From: Medicago truncatula
Taxonomy: Eukaryota > Streptophyta > Magnoliopsida > Fabales > Fabaceae
Assembly (NCBI RefSeq): GCF_003473485.1
Contig: NC_053045.1
Coordinates: 63,179,994-63,243,993, forward strand
Direction of reading: 5' to 3'
DNA: 64,000 bases
In this document: one piece after another, positions 47,330 to 59,280 of the stretch
How positions within the stretch are numbered: position 1 is the first letter of the stretch
Layout of the letters: each line of letters begins with the position of its first letter
Made by a program: the position numbers and the translations under genes
The notes under the pieces: model-generated
What the model was told of the DNA's origin: nothing
Database searches by the model: none
The model's input: only the letters and a program-made list of their open reading frames with translations

Positions 47330-49207
47330 TAAATTGTCTTTTAATTTTTTGATGTCGTTTGTTTGTATTTTTTATCTTAAAATTTAGTTTTTAAATGTCA
47401 TTGTTTTTCATCTGAATTTTTTTATTCAACCTCTATTAATTTAAATTCATCAACTTTTAGACTTTGGCGGCAAGTGGCAATGGAAAATTGCAGATGTGTT
47501 ATGCTGAGTTCAGAAAATACATGTTTATTAGACATTTAAAATCATGTGATATTTCTTAATTGAATTAATTTTTTTAGTAAAGTAATTACCCAAAAATCTC
47601 CAACTCCTTTAACAAACTCATAAAATCACCGATAACTCACACTACTCTCTATACTTTCACGAACATAACGCACAATAATTATTTTTTCCCTTATCTTCTC
47701 TCATGCTCAAATTCCTTTTTCAAATCCGTTATTTTTCCTTCTAATTTCTTTTTTGTCTTCACATAAAGAAAAGAATATAAAACTCTTCATGAAACAATCA
47801 CCAACCAACCTTCTGGAACATGGTGTTCCTCCGCTTGACCTTATTTTACTATGTAACGTGATTACGAACACGAATAGTTGGTCACTTGGTTAAAAAATAT
47901 TAGTGTGTCTCGTGTGAGTCAAAGTTCTATGTTAGGATGGGATATATGGTCAATTTTAAACAACATATAAGTGAGGTGACCCATATTAATGTCTCATATG
48001 TAATTAAAGCTTCACATTGGATAAAAAAAGTAGATGATGAGAAAAATATAAGTGAAATGACCCATATACCTAATGTCTTTAGATTTTGAATAAAAATATG
48101 GTGTGAATCTCACTTTTATGGTTGACTTTACCCTATTGTGATTATACAACCCTGTTTCAACTCCCCCAGGAGTCTAAACATTATGATGGGTGGTTTTGTT
48201 AGTTTTGGATATCTTTTATTTATTTATTTTTTGGATGTCATTTGTTTTGATGCTATTTTTTTTATTCAACATCTATTATTTTAAATTACTTAACTTTTGA
48301 TCTTTGGTGGGATCTGACAATGGAAAATTGTAGATTTGCTATGTTGAATTGACAAAATACATGTCCATTACACATTTTAAGTTAATATGTAGTGTCGCTC
48401 TCACTTGTGTGATTACTCTTAACCTAATATGATGATTCAACTTAGTGTAAACATCCTCTGTGGTCCCAACAATATAAAGAATAATTTTATTAATGTTTGA
48501 ATGTCATTTTATTTTATTTTTTATATTGAAATTTAGTTTTTGGATCTCATTCTCTTTCATGCTGTTTTTTTTATTCAATCTTTATTATTTGAAAATGTGT
48601 TATGCTAAGTTGACAAAATACATGTTTATTATACATTTAAAGTGATGTGATATTTTTATAATTAAGTCTAAATTTTTGGTAATGTAGTTACCCAAAAATC
48701 TTCAAATCCTTCAACAAACTCATATAATTACCGACAACCCATCCTATTCCATTTACTCTCATGGTCAAAACACGCTACATATATTTCCCTTATCGTTTCT
48801 CTCATGTTCAAATTTCTTTTTCATATTCATTCTTTTTCTTCTATTTTCATTTCTCTCTTCCCATCAAAGAAATGAACTTAAATCTCCATTCATGAAACCA
48901 CTTAAACTAACCTATTTAACATGTTGTGATTCTATTTAACCTGATTTGACTATATCACATAATTACAGACACAAATAGTCACACACTTGATTAAGAGTTG
49001 TCAAGTGTGAGTTAGCACTCTACATTGGATGGATGAGTATATTTTGAAAAAACATATAAGTGAGATGACTCATATGTCTAATGCCTTAAGGTTTTATCTA
49101 AAGATGCGGTGTCAATCTCACTTGTATAGTTGATATTGGCCTAATATATGCTTATCCAGCTCAATCTAGGCCCACTCAGGAGTCCTAGAATTATCCCAAC
49201 ATTATGA
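47330..49207. repeat. Two diverged direct repeats with further LTR-like copies
   Basis: About 47390-48180 recurs at about 48530-49190: TTTTTTTATTCAA, ATGTGTTATGCT, ACCCAAAAATCT, CTTATC(T/G)T(T/C)TCTC and a final LTR-like part (CACATTGGAT, ACATATAAGTGA, CATATACCTAATG) occur in the same order. A shorter partial copy lies at 48190-48480. The LTR-like part is the same family as at 47137. No coding sequence. Confidence 0.65.
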
Positions 49208-49216
49208 TAAACTATT

Positions 49217-50016
49217 GACTATTATTTTTCCCACCCTATGACCTTCTCCCGCGCCCTGTAATTTTTCCAAAAATGCCCTTGTGCATTCCGGATTTTAAAA
49301 TCCGGATTCATGTTTACTATTTTGGATTTTATAATCCGGATAATTCTTATGTATAATCAGTCATCAGACTCTCTCACATTTTAACAGTTTTGAGTTTTGC
49401 TTTTTAAAAACAACAAAAAAACTAAGTAAAAAATGCTTAAAACCTGTCAAATAAAATCATAAAAATATAAAAATAGCACCAAAAAATTCTAAAAATCAAA
49501 TAAAACTAATGCAATTTTTTTTGGATTTTTCTAAGAATATGAAAAATGGGTCTAGACGATTGAATTTTGGATTTCTGATTTTCTAGGGAAGTTTCGGAGC
49601 AATCCAATCAAGTAGCCCGAAAATTCGATTTTTGACTAAGAACAGGTAACAATGACCAAAAAATGGAAGGATGATAGTTAGGAAGATTAACATTGTCCCT
49701 AAAATGACTATCCATGTTACAAACATGTTTAGAATTTGTGCTGATAAAGTTCGGATTATATAATTCGAACTGTTTTACCTTGAAAAAGGGTGTTTAGGGG
49801 GTTTCCGGATTATATAATCCGGAAACATCATCTAACACGCCCTATTTTTTGAAGTTTCCGGATTACATAATCCGGAAAAACCCGTAACTCCATTTTTCAC
49901 CCTATAACAAAGGAAAACACCATTCCGGATTATGAAATCCGGAAACTCAAGGGCATTTTTGGAAGAAAAAAAAAAGGGCGCGCGAGGAAACCCACTGGGT
50001 GGGAAAAGTAATAGTC
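49217..50016. mobile_element. TIR element with repeated TCCGGATTATATAATCCGGA-like palindromes, 800 bp
   Basis: The ends GACTATTATTTTTCCCACCC (left) and GACTATTACTTTTCCCACCC (right, other strand) start inverted repeats of about 110 bp that also share CCAAAAATGCCCTTG. A perfect 9-bp direct repeat TAAACTATT flanks it (49208-49216 and 50017-50025). Inside, CCGGATT...AATCCGG palindromes occur near 49290-49345 and 49800-49945. There is no open frame of note. It is inserted in the repeat block described at 47330-49207, which resumes at about 50026. Confidence 0.85.
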
Positions 50017-50025
50017 TAAACTATT

Positions 50026-52998
50026 TTGTTAGTTTGTTGATATCATTTGTTTAAATTTTTCATCTTAAATTTTAGTTATTGGATTTCATCTATCAACCAA
50101 GACCACGTCAAGTGAAAATGGGAGGACGTCACTTTTGAGATTATAAACATATCAGAGTATAACAATATGAACTACCAATCTCCATGATTATCGTACATGA
50201 TTAATTAAGTAGATCAAAATATTTTTAGAAATTTAAAGAGATCAAATTAGTTGTTGCAATAGCAAGCATGAAAAATGTAACAAATAGAGAAAATATAGGT
50301 TTAACGAAACTTTTGAAAATAAGAACGTTGAATTGAAAGTGGTGTGGAAGTTTTGAGAGTATCAAATTAAGCTCCTTAATTATATCTTCATCATTCCTAC
50401 GTTAAGCCATTAGATCTGAAGAGTATCAAAAAGTAAATTTGTGAATTTGGGCAACATATAATGGTGATAAAAAAAACAGTGAATTAGAAAATGGGAAAAA
50501 AAGTGAATAATAAAATTGTTTCAATAAAACAGAAGACAAATTTTAAGAAGAATTTCGAAGTTTTCATATAAATTCCAAAATGGCATGAAAATATTGAGAC
50601 TAAAAACAATATTTATAACAAAAAGAAGCAAGTAGTCAAATCAATTACCCTTAATTTAATAGTGTAATTGCATTAGATTAAATGGTAAAAATGAAGATCT
50701 ATTTTGGTCCCTGACAAAAATGTGTAGGGATCAAATTAGTCATACCCAAATAAAAAGACTGATTTAATGTGTCTTACAAAATCTAATAGAGATAATATAG
50801 TCATTGAATCAATTTTCATAGTTGAATCTTTCACATATATTGTTAATTTAACTAAGTGGCGTTAAAAGTGTTAGTTAAGTGCTCCCTTTAAATTTTGCCT
50901 TGCAAAATTTGTTAAATGCATTTTTGTTGTTATTATTTTAAGTTCATCAGCGAAGTTTCTTCCAAAATCAATGTTCAGCAGGTAAATTATTACATTGATC
51001 ATACATTTATATCGATGAGAAGTTTACTTATATCTATGGGTTTTGTGATATCGTTCGGTTATAAGGAAAACACTTATTTGATCTAAAATTTGAAATACTG
51101 ACAGTTCGATTCGGTTAAGATGATTCATTTAAGAAAATCTGAAAAGATTCACTTTCATGCAGTTTAAATACGACCGTTTTTTGGTTGATCCCATTTATAA
51201 TTGAAAAAATTATATTATACCAAATTAATAATTTATAACTCCATGGTTGACTAATACGAATTTGATGAAAAATTAAAAAGGCTCAACTCACAGCTAATGT
51301 GCAAGTCAATAACATTTGTAAAACAAATTCATGGTTACAATGTAGTTATATCTCGTGATTCTCTGTAACGTACTCATCAGACCGTAAAGCCAAAAGTTAC
51401 ACTATTTATAGTGGAAAATTACAAACCAATATTGCTAATGTACATTGCACCACTACATTTTAATCATTTGATTAACAAATTAGAGGAATAATTGATGGAT
51501 GATAGTAAATGAGTTGCATATATATTAAAAAAATATTTGCACAAATTTTGTTATGCAGCATAGAAATATTTCAGAATGCAATAAAAGAAATAAATGTTGA
51601 GATTTTAAAATTGAAAGACTCATTAAAATTATTGATCATCATATTTGATTGTTTGTTAATTGAAGTTTTTTTATCAATTACAATGATTGGAAATAAATGT
51701 CTTTGACCAACAAATTAACATGAGATGGGGGCAAAAATCATGGACCGTTAACACTTAAAATCTACTTTATCGAGCAAGTAATGATTCTTTTTTTAAGGCT
51801 TATGTTATTTTTTGAAGGCTCATTTCATTTTACTAATACAAATACTATCTCCGTTACATGTACCATTTAATGCATGTGAGTAAATTTTAAATAGATTAAA
51901 TAGATAAATAAATATATTCAATATAAAATTCAAAGTAGCAATGAAACAGACAAATTAAATAATAAACTCTTCCTTACACCAAAAAAATAAATAAAAAATA
52001 AACTCTTCCTTTTTTTTCCTCCAAGAATAAAATAGACCAAATTTTTTGACAGAAACGTTCCTAATAAAATGAAGGCCTATAATTATCGAATAATCTCGTT
52101 TAAAGAATACAACATGTTTTTTTAGATAGATGTGATGACAATGGTCATTAGAAACTCAAACATGTATTTGGAGGAGTCAGAGTTTAAACCATGTCACATT
52201 ATCACCTAACAATTTTAACATTTTGTCAGTTGAGTTAAAACTTGTAGACTATACAGTGGGTTTTTTATTTGACAAAAAAAATAGAACTTTTTGAAAGAAA
52301 AAAAAAAAAACATGTTTTCTTGATGTACAAAATAAAAACATATGCATACATGATACATACATCCTTGAGAAATTAATGATCATTAAAAAATGGTAACAAT
52401 GCAAGAAATAATTAAAGGGCTAACATCATTTTTTTTTCTTTAGTGAAAATGAAAATGGGAGAAGATTTGCATAGGATCTTTGGTGCACTCTTGTTGAGAT
52501 TAAATTACTAACTAAAAGGATTTGAAAAATGTACATATTATTATTTGGATCTTTTTGTTAAGTCTTATTTGGACGGTTATTTTTCATATAAATTCATTTA
52601 TGAATTTTTATTGTCATTTAATCCTTCCTTTAATTTAATTATACATTTTTTTTTGGTACAAATTTAATTATACATTTTATTTGATGATATAAGATTTTCA
52701 TTCCAAGCAAGAGAAGTCAAACACGTTGATTGATTAATTTTTTTACATTAATGGTTGATTCATACTTAGAAACGACAGAAATGGAACATGTGCATAAAAA
52801 TAGAATTTGAATTGTTGATTTAATTTATATCTTTATTCCAAAATAACTTCATCAATAATATACTGCTATAAAGATCAAATCAAATCAATTAAGATCATTT
52901 TCCTAGAAACGTATAAAAAAAAAAACCAATTGAGTATTCATTATTATGTTTGGTTTGAGTCAGTCAATTCACTTACTAACTGAAGATTATAACAATGA
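50026..52998. other. Gene-free AT-rich stretch
   Basis: No supported gene; the 51509-51706 open frame has no features. About 52130-52250 is a tRNA-like repeat on the - strand (AACTCAACTGACAAAATG, then TGTTAGG, then GGTTTAAACTCTGACTCC), related to 57838-57945. The rest is unassigned. Confidence 0.5.
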
Positions 52999-53137
52999 GT
53001 CCCCGTGAGCTTAGCTCAGTTGGTAGGGACAATGCATATTTTATGCAGGGGCCGAGGTTCGAACCCCGGACACGCCACTTCTCCACATTTAATTGTGTGA
53101 GCTCCAACCACTACGCTACTTGACAAAAAAATAAAAA
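52999..53137 (+). mobile_element. tRNA-derived SINE with 10-bp target duplication
   Basis: Starts GTCCCCGTGAGC, box A-like TTAGCTCAGTTGG, box B GGTTCGAACCCC, tail CACTTCTCCACATTTAATTG and CCACTACGCTACTTGAC, then an A-rich end. Perfect direct repeat ATAACAATGA at 52989-52998 and 53138-53147. It is the best-preserved copy of this family in the window. Confidence 0.9.
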
Positions 53138-53357
53138 ATAACAATGAAGTTTGGATGACAAATTTCTAAGCCCAAAGTTTTACCAAACTTCATCAACATG
53201 ACCATGTCGAAAAAGAGTGTCAATCATTTTGGAATAACATTATTTTTATATTTGAATATTTTTGAAAAAAAATTAGAAAGCAATCTCCCAAAAAAAGAAC
53301 AATGTCATTGTTTAATGATTGAATAGTAAAAACGAAATAGAATAGGTGACAACAAGG

Positions 53358-53515
53358 GTACCCATGAAAGAATGGTGGGTAATTTACCCCAACCAATACA
53401 CATTAGTCACATAAGCACATTTTTAAGTTGTATCCATGAACTATCTTGACCCCACCAACAAATTGCTCATTTTCATTGGTTGGTGGATAAATTACCCACC
53501 ATTCTTCAAAGGTAA
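53358..53515. mobile_element. Short MITE, about 158 bp
   Basis: GAATGGTGGGTAATTTACCC and CCAACCAAT on the left return in inverse complement on the right (ATTGGTTGGTGGATAAATT, ACCCACCATTC), with about 60 bases between. No clear target duplication was seen, so its superfamily is open. Confidence 0.7.
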
Positions 53516-53519
53516 TCTA

Positions 53520-55977
53520 GAAAAAACCAATAGAATAATGTGATAAGGATTGATTAAATTGATATTCAACAAGAACATGAAAAGCGTGATCATAAAAATT
53601 GAAATCAGTTTTTATGCCATCAAATATCATCAAAGTCTTAATCAATCATCATTAATGCCTAAAAAAAAAAAATCAATCTCTTATTGTACAAATTAAATTG
53701 TCATTTATTATTTAATATGTAACTTTTTATTTAAAGAAAGAACATCTATTTTTAAAATTTAAAATGTGTATAAAATATAAAAAATTATACCACTATTAAA
53801 ACATTATTATTTTTTCATATTGAACACTTTTTTTATTTTTTAAAAATATTCTTGAAAAATATGATAGAGTAGGGATCTTTTTTCTAAAAAAATAGTCATT
53901 TAAAAAATAATTGGTTAAATGAAATGCTAACTATTGATTGTTTTATTGTAAATGAGTATGATTCAGAATAAAATCAATCTTCCTACACGATAAAAACACA
54001 ATTTTTCACATTGATATGATATAATTTTTTTTCTTCATAAAAAAATATCAAAAAAGAGCTTGAAATTAATTATAACTATATTTTTTTAGTATAAATGTGT
54101 TTTCTTATAATTGCATTTTGTTCATGTAAATGTATAATTCAAAATATTTGCAGTTTATTACTAAATTTTTCATCATGATTCATACACTCAGCATGGACTA
54201 CTTTTTATTTATCATTTGTTTACCATTCCAACATATTTACTAACATCAGCAACACAATTTCGCGAAGAACTCAGCAACAAAATGATTATACATATTATAA
54301 CTTGAATATTTACGATGGACTCCCAAATTCCTCTAAAAAAATAATTAAAAAGCATCATGTTAAACAAAAAAAAAGAAAAAAGAAAACATCTTCCATATTA
54401 AGATCGATGCTTTAGAAAAAAATGTGAACATAAAACCAAACTCAATAATCTTGAATCATCAGAAAATAAAAATTAGGTTAAAATGGAAACACAGACAACG
54501 AAATAAGACGATTTATAGAATACAACAAATTTAATACAAAAATAAAATTACAAAATATTCATTTCCTCGTAAAAAAATATCGTGTGTGGTCATAGATTTT
54601 ATCAAAAAATTTGGCCCCCATAATGGTTTGAGTACGGGAGGTTAATAAAATAAAAGTGAGAGAATGAGAGATTGAAGAGGAGAAAAAAATGAGAAAGTAA
54701 GAGAGTGAGTCAAAAAGGAGAAAATGAGCGGATTAGAGAGATGAGGGAGACACATATTTGGAATGAATAGAAAACTCTTCTATTTTATTTTGATTTAAAA
54801 GAAAAATATTGAAAGAATTCAAAAGAGGAGGAGTAACCTAACCACGATTGTTGCTCAAATAAGAAGAATGAGTTGATTGTTCTTTATATGAGAAATGATA
54901 TGCATGATTTGCTTTTAACAACAATCAATGTGCTGATGTGGATTAATGTAAATGTGGTAGAAACCAATCATGATCAATTGTGAAAACAATTGTGTATTTG
55001 TGTAAGAGCAATTAATGAGGTTAAGCAAGATTGAGTGACAAGTGTACTTTTAAAAAAAAAAAGCACAAATATATATAATAAAGATAAAGATAAAGATATG
55101 AACACTCATAATGAAAAATATGATTAATATATTTTACTTACTCCTTCCCCCTTTTTTTTACCAGAATATGCTTACTCCTTCCTTAACTCGATATTTATGT
55201 GCAATCATAAAATAAAAACAAAAACTTAAATAATGGAAAACTAACTTTCTTTTATACTTAGACCAAATTTGATATAATTAAATCGATTTTGATTTTTTTT
55301 TTTTAAAAAAAAATCAATTTTGATTTGAAGTGTCCAAAATTCAGCTTTCACGTTAACAATTCGATGTCTCGAGTTCGTAGTTTTGATATTAGAAGTTATG
55401 ATTGAACCAATTAGTACATTGGTTCTAATCGAAGAGTATCGGATGGTTCTAATAACTCATGTTTTGATTCAAAAGAGGGGAAAAGTGGGTGATGTAGGTT
55501 TTAATTACATATATATTTTGTTTTCAAATGAAAGGGAAACAATTTTAAAACTAATTTACCTTTTTATCTTTATAATATTACTAAAACTTTCATATTGTTA
55601 TAAAAAAAATTAAATTAAAATTATGGTAATCATAAGGATTAATCTATCTTTCACTTAAAAAAATTGTTCTTTCAAAAATTGTGAAATATTTCTCCATTTT
55701 CCTTCATATTTTTCATCCTCCAAAGTCACCTCTTCCCTTCCCCTCCAAACTCTCAAACAAAACTTAAGATTTCCATTAAGAGGTTGATCTCTCCAACATA
55801 TATTTTTCGATATGTACCTGACATAATTTAAGTTAATGGTAAAATTAGAAGAAAAAGATATTATACAAAATTTGTTATCCAATTTATATACAAATATATG
55901 TTGAAAATATTCAATTATTTGATAGAGTAAAAAAGATATAATTTAAATGACGGGAAAAAATAGAGGAAAAAATATCT

Positions 55978-56029
<52 letters not shown>

Positions 56030-56090
56030 TTAGTTTAGATTTGATTTATTAAAATTAATTCAAGGATTATATAAGATTTAATCAAATATA
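53520..56090. other. Gene-free AT-rich stretch
   Basis: No supported gene; open frames at 55383-55613 (+) and 55655-55882 (-) have no recognisable domain. A purine-rich GAGA stretch lies at about 54650-54750. Confidence 0.5.
55984..56021. repeat. (TA)n microsatellite
   Basis: About 19 uninterrupted TA units. Confidence 0.95.
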
Positions 56091-56690
56091 GGTTTCTCTT
56101 CTACCTTTATAAACTATTATGAATTCAGAAATTGAGAGAATTGAAGAGAAATTAATTATTGACCGGAATGATCATAACATGATCTCAAAGTACACATCAA
56201 GTAATTATACTAATCTAAGAGAACTGAATAACTTGTTCAACAAGTTACGGTTGTAACTAACTATTGAACACCTTCTAAACTAAACAACTAACTTCTATAA
56301 CTATCATAACTAACGCCTATATAAGTTTGATTTATTAGTTTCTCTTCTACCCTTTACAAACTATTCTGAATCAAAAAATTGAGAGAATTTAAGAGAAGAA
56401 TCATGATTGATTTTTACTAATTTAAGAGAATTTTGAGTAACTTGTTCAACAAGTTAGCCTTTGTAACTAACTAATGAGCCCCTCCTAACCGTCACAACTA
56501 ACTTCTATCACTATATATCATAACTAACTCCTATATATAAAGTTAGTAAACCTGTTAGTAGTTGAGTTAAGATGCAGTGAGTGAAGTAGTTTCATTTCAT
56601 CCTTCAATACAAACTATTCCTAGTTAGAGTTATCTCTTTCTCCGATTCCGCACCAGTTCAACCGAAAACTTGTGAACACATCAATGAGTA
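56090..56690. repeat. Tandem-duplicated LTR-like sequence
   Basis: A unit of about 240 bp occurs twice (about 56090-56330 and 56331-56560): GTTTCTCTTCTACC, ATTGAGAGAATT, AACTTGTTCAACAAGTTA and CATAACTAAC recur in order. It is followed by a probable LTR end (GATGCAGTGAGTGAAGTAG to about 56690). It resembles a copia-type LTR with internal duplication. No coding part is attached. Confidence 0.55.
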
Positions 56691-58116
56691 ACAAGCGGAT
56701 ATGTCCTTACAAGGAGTTCTTTGCCACGGGAGCTCAAACAACTTGGTTAAATTATAACTTATTTTATTAATGTTTATTTTACCATTTCAACTTTGATGCC
56801 TCTTTGGTGATATTGACAATAGAAGCAAAAGGTGACTAGGAGGAAAAACAACCCTTTTCAACCAGAGCAACTATCACAGTTGAATCAGACTGAATAGAAA
56901 GTGTATAAAGTATCTTATTGAATAAATGTTTGTATTGCATTATAATTGATCGTATACATGTATACATATCAAAGGAGTGATAAATAGAATTAAATGACTT
57001 GATATAGATGCCTAAATGTGAGCAGCTGTAATATGCTATACACATATGTTGCATGCAATACGATGATTATGGTTATTAATGCATGCATTAATAAATCAAA
57101 TCCCTTTTGATTTGGATTGATATTGCATGTTTCCTTACTAGCATGCGGTCCATTAGAGTGGAGCGTGTCTAGATGCAATGAAATGTTGTTATTTTCTAAA
57201 ATATGAAACTCAGTCCAGAAACTAGAAAACAATTTTGTCCTTAATTAAGTTACAAAATTACCATTCTATTTAAAGTTAGTTTGAATACTGACAAATAGGT
57301 TTTATAGTAAAAAGCAAGTGGATGTAAGTTTTTAATTAGGACTTTCTACTGTACACCCTTAAATTAAGGTGTATCGGCATACCTATTTCATAAATCAATA
57401 AATTAACAATCATTTTTATGTAATATAGAGCTATCTGTCGACTTTTATATTTTAGAAAATATCATTTCATAAAAAAAAAATATAATTTTACTATATACAA
57501 GAATCATACTAAAGTTTTTATTTTATCGCTAAAAAATCATTATTCGAGTAATAAAAATTAAAAAAAAAATTAAATTTTTCTTCGACGACACTTTTGATGA
57601 GTAAAATTTTGTTATTATAATTGTAAATGATAGAAAATAAGTTTTTTTTTTATATAAAAAAAAAGTCATTTAACTATTAGTATAGGTGTATCGATATCTT
57701 CAAATTTTCGAGTGTACCTTAAAAATTGCCTTTTAATTTATTTCTTAGTTGTTAATTCACTTTGACTCCAAATATTTTGAGTTTTTAATTGAAGAATTAT
57801 TTTAAATAATTCAGATGATGGAGAAACCCTTTCTAGACGAAAGCATGGCACATACTATTCAAAACTCACACACACGAAGTCGGAATTCGAACCCTGTCAT
57901 AGCTTCGGCCTAGCAATTTTGTCAGTTATGCTGGAACTTAAATTAAAATTCTTTAACTAACAAATTTGTTCGGTATCTTTTAACTTTAAAATTAATTAAT
58001 TTGATCCTTAACCTTAAAACTGACCAATTTGTTCTCTTAAATTATGCAATTTCATGCAATTATTAAGCTATGAAAATAAACTATCATATTGGTCTATTCA
58101 AAGATTGAGTTGCATT
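56691..58116. other. Gene-free stretch
   Basis: About 56695-56755 is a partial copy of the tRNA-like repeat at 2400-2565 (AAGGAGTTCTTTGCCACGGG). About 57838-57945 holds a second tRNA-like repeat type on the - strand (box B-like GGGTTCGAATTCC). Open frames at 56836-57232 (-) show no domain. Nothing else was recognised. Confidence 0.45.
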
Positions 58117-58208
58117 GTCCTCGTGTGCTTAGCTTAGTTGGTACGGACAATGCATAATATATGCAAGGTCGGGGGTTCAAATTCCGACCACCACCAAACA
58201 AAAAAAAA
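58117..58208 (+). mobile_element. Short tRNA-derived SINE with long target duplication
   Basis: GTCCTCGTGTGCTTAGCTTAG (box A region) and GGGGTTCAAATTCCG (box B) followed at once by an A-run, without the CACTTCTCCAC tail of the other copies. GATTGAGTTGCATT, preceded by As, is present on both sides (58103-58116 and 58211-58224). Confidence 0.85.
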
Positions 58209-58224
58209 AAGATTGAGTTGCATT

Positions 58225-59280
58225 AACGTTAAAGGATCAATGGCGTCGTTCTGCATTCACCAGGGCTGCAATGGCATCGTCTGTAGGTCTCTACATCCGC
58301 CATAAGGATTACAAGCTTGCGCACCAATCCCTTACTCAACATGTATACCATGTTTAAATGCCACAGACAGCCTTATATTTTCCTTTTTTTCATTCATAGT
58401 AATTATTTATTTTGGAAATTTTTTCATTAATAATTTTTTCATTCATAGTAATAATAGTGATTGCATCAATTATGCTGAAATTTGCGTTCACATTAAATGT
58501 CTGCACAATTGTTTCCTAGTTTATAAACAAACAATTATTGCTCCTATATAATTCCTTGTATTCCTTCACTTTTTTTTTTTGTTCATTTTGTTTCTTTTCT
58601 CTTAATTTACCAAAATGAAATTCTTGATGTGCATGTGTCATAGATCGAACAAAGGTTGTTTTTTGTATTGATGGGCTTGTTTGATCTTCATCATGCAAAT
58701 TGTTAATGCTTCTTTTTTTTTTTTTTTTTGCAAATTGTCTCCTGATTTATTTTGCATTTTCTTAATGGTTTAGGGTTATTGTTTAATGTTTAGGGTTTGT
58801 TATTATTCCTGTTGTATCAATGGTTGTTTTTTTAGAGGGGGGTTTGTTCTTCATGATGAACTGTTGAATGCTTCTGTTTCTTTTTTGGCATCTGTAAATG
58901 TTTTATATTCCAATATTTTTATGATTTAGGGTTTAGAGTTTGTGACTGATGTTTTAGATGGAAATAAATTTTATTGCTCAGAGAAACGTTTCCATGTAGT
59001 AGATTTTCTCACCCTGATGAGTTTTGAGTATTGATGGAATATTTTAAGCTCAGATCTAATTGTTTATATTTATTTTTCTATATCTGTTTTTTTCTTCTTC
59101 TTCTTTTTGCTGCTTTCATGATTGGCATGGTTCGATCAATAAATCATAGCGGGGCTGTAATTTTGCGCTTTTATCGGTTTTCAGTGCATGTGCAATTTAG
59201 TTTGATATCTATCCCTCATGCGTTGTTTGTTTTTTATGGTTTTTTTTTTCTTTGTGTTGTATGTGTTTTTTTTTTTGTAG
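58225..59280. other. Upstream region of the kinase gene; first exon not located
   Basis: Contains T-rich, intron-like DNA. An ATG at 58240 opens a short frame (MASFCIHQGCNGIVC) that ends at a possible donor (TGTAG/GTCTCT), but its phase does not fit the exon at 59281. The open frame 59031-59280 is hydrophobic and leads straight into the 59281 exon; its poly-T text and a good acceptor make an intron more likely than a membrane segment. Confidence 0.4.

Noticed and set aside
59031-59280. Hydrophobic open frame continuous with the kinase exon, as if encoding a membrane segment
   Set aside because: The text is T-rich with a poly-T tract and a strong acceptor at 59280. The paralogous stretch before 59750 behaves the same way, so intron is the simpler reading.
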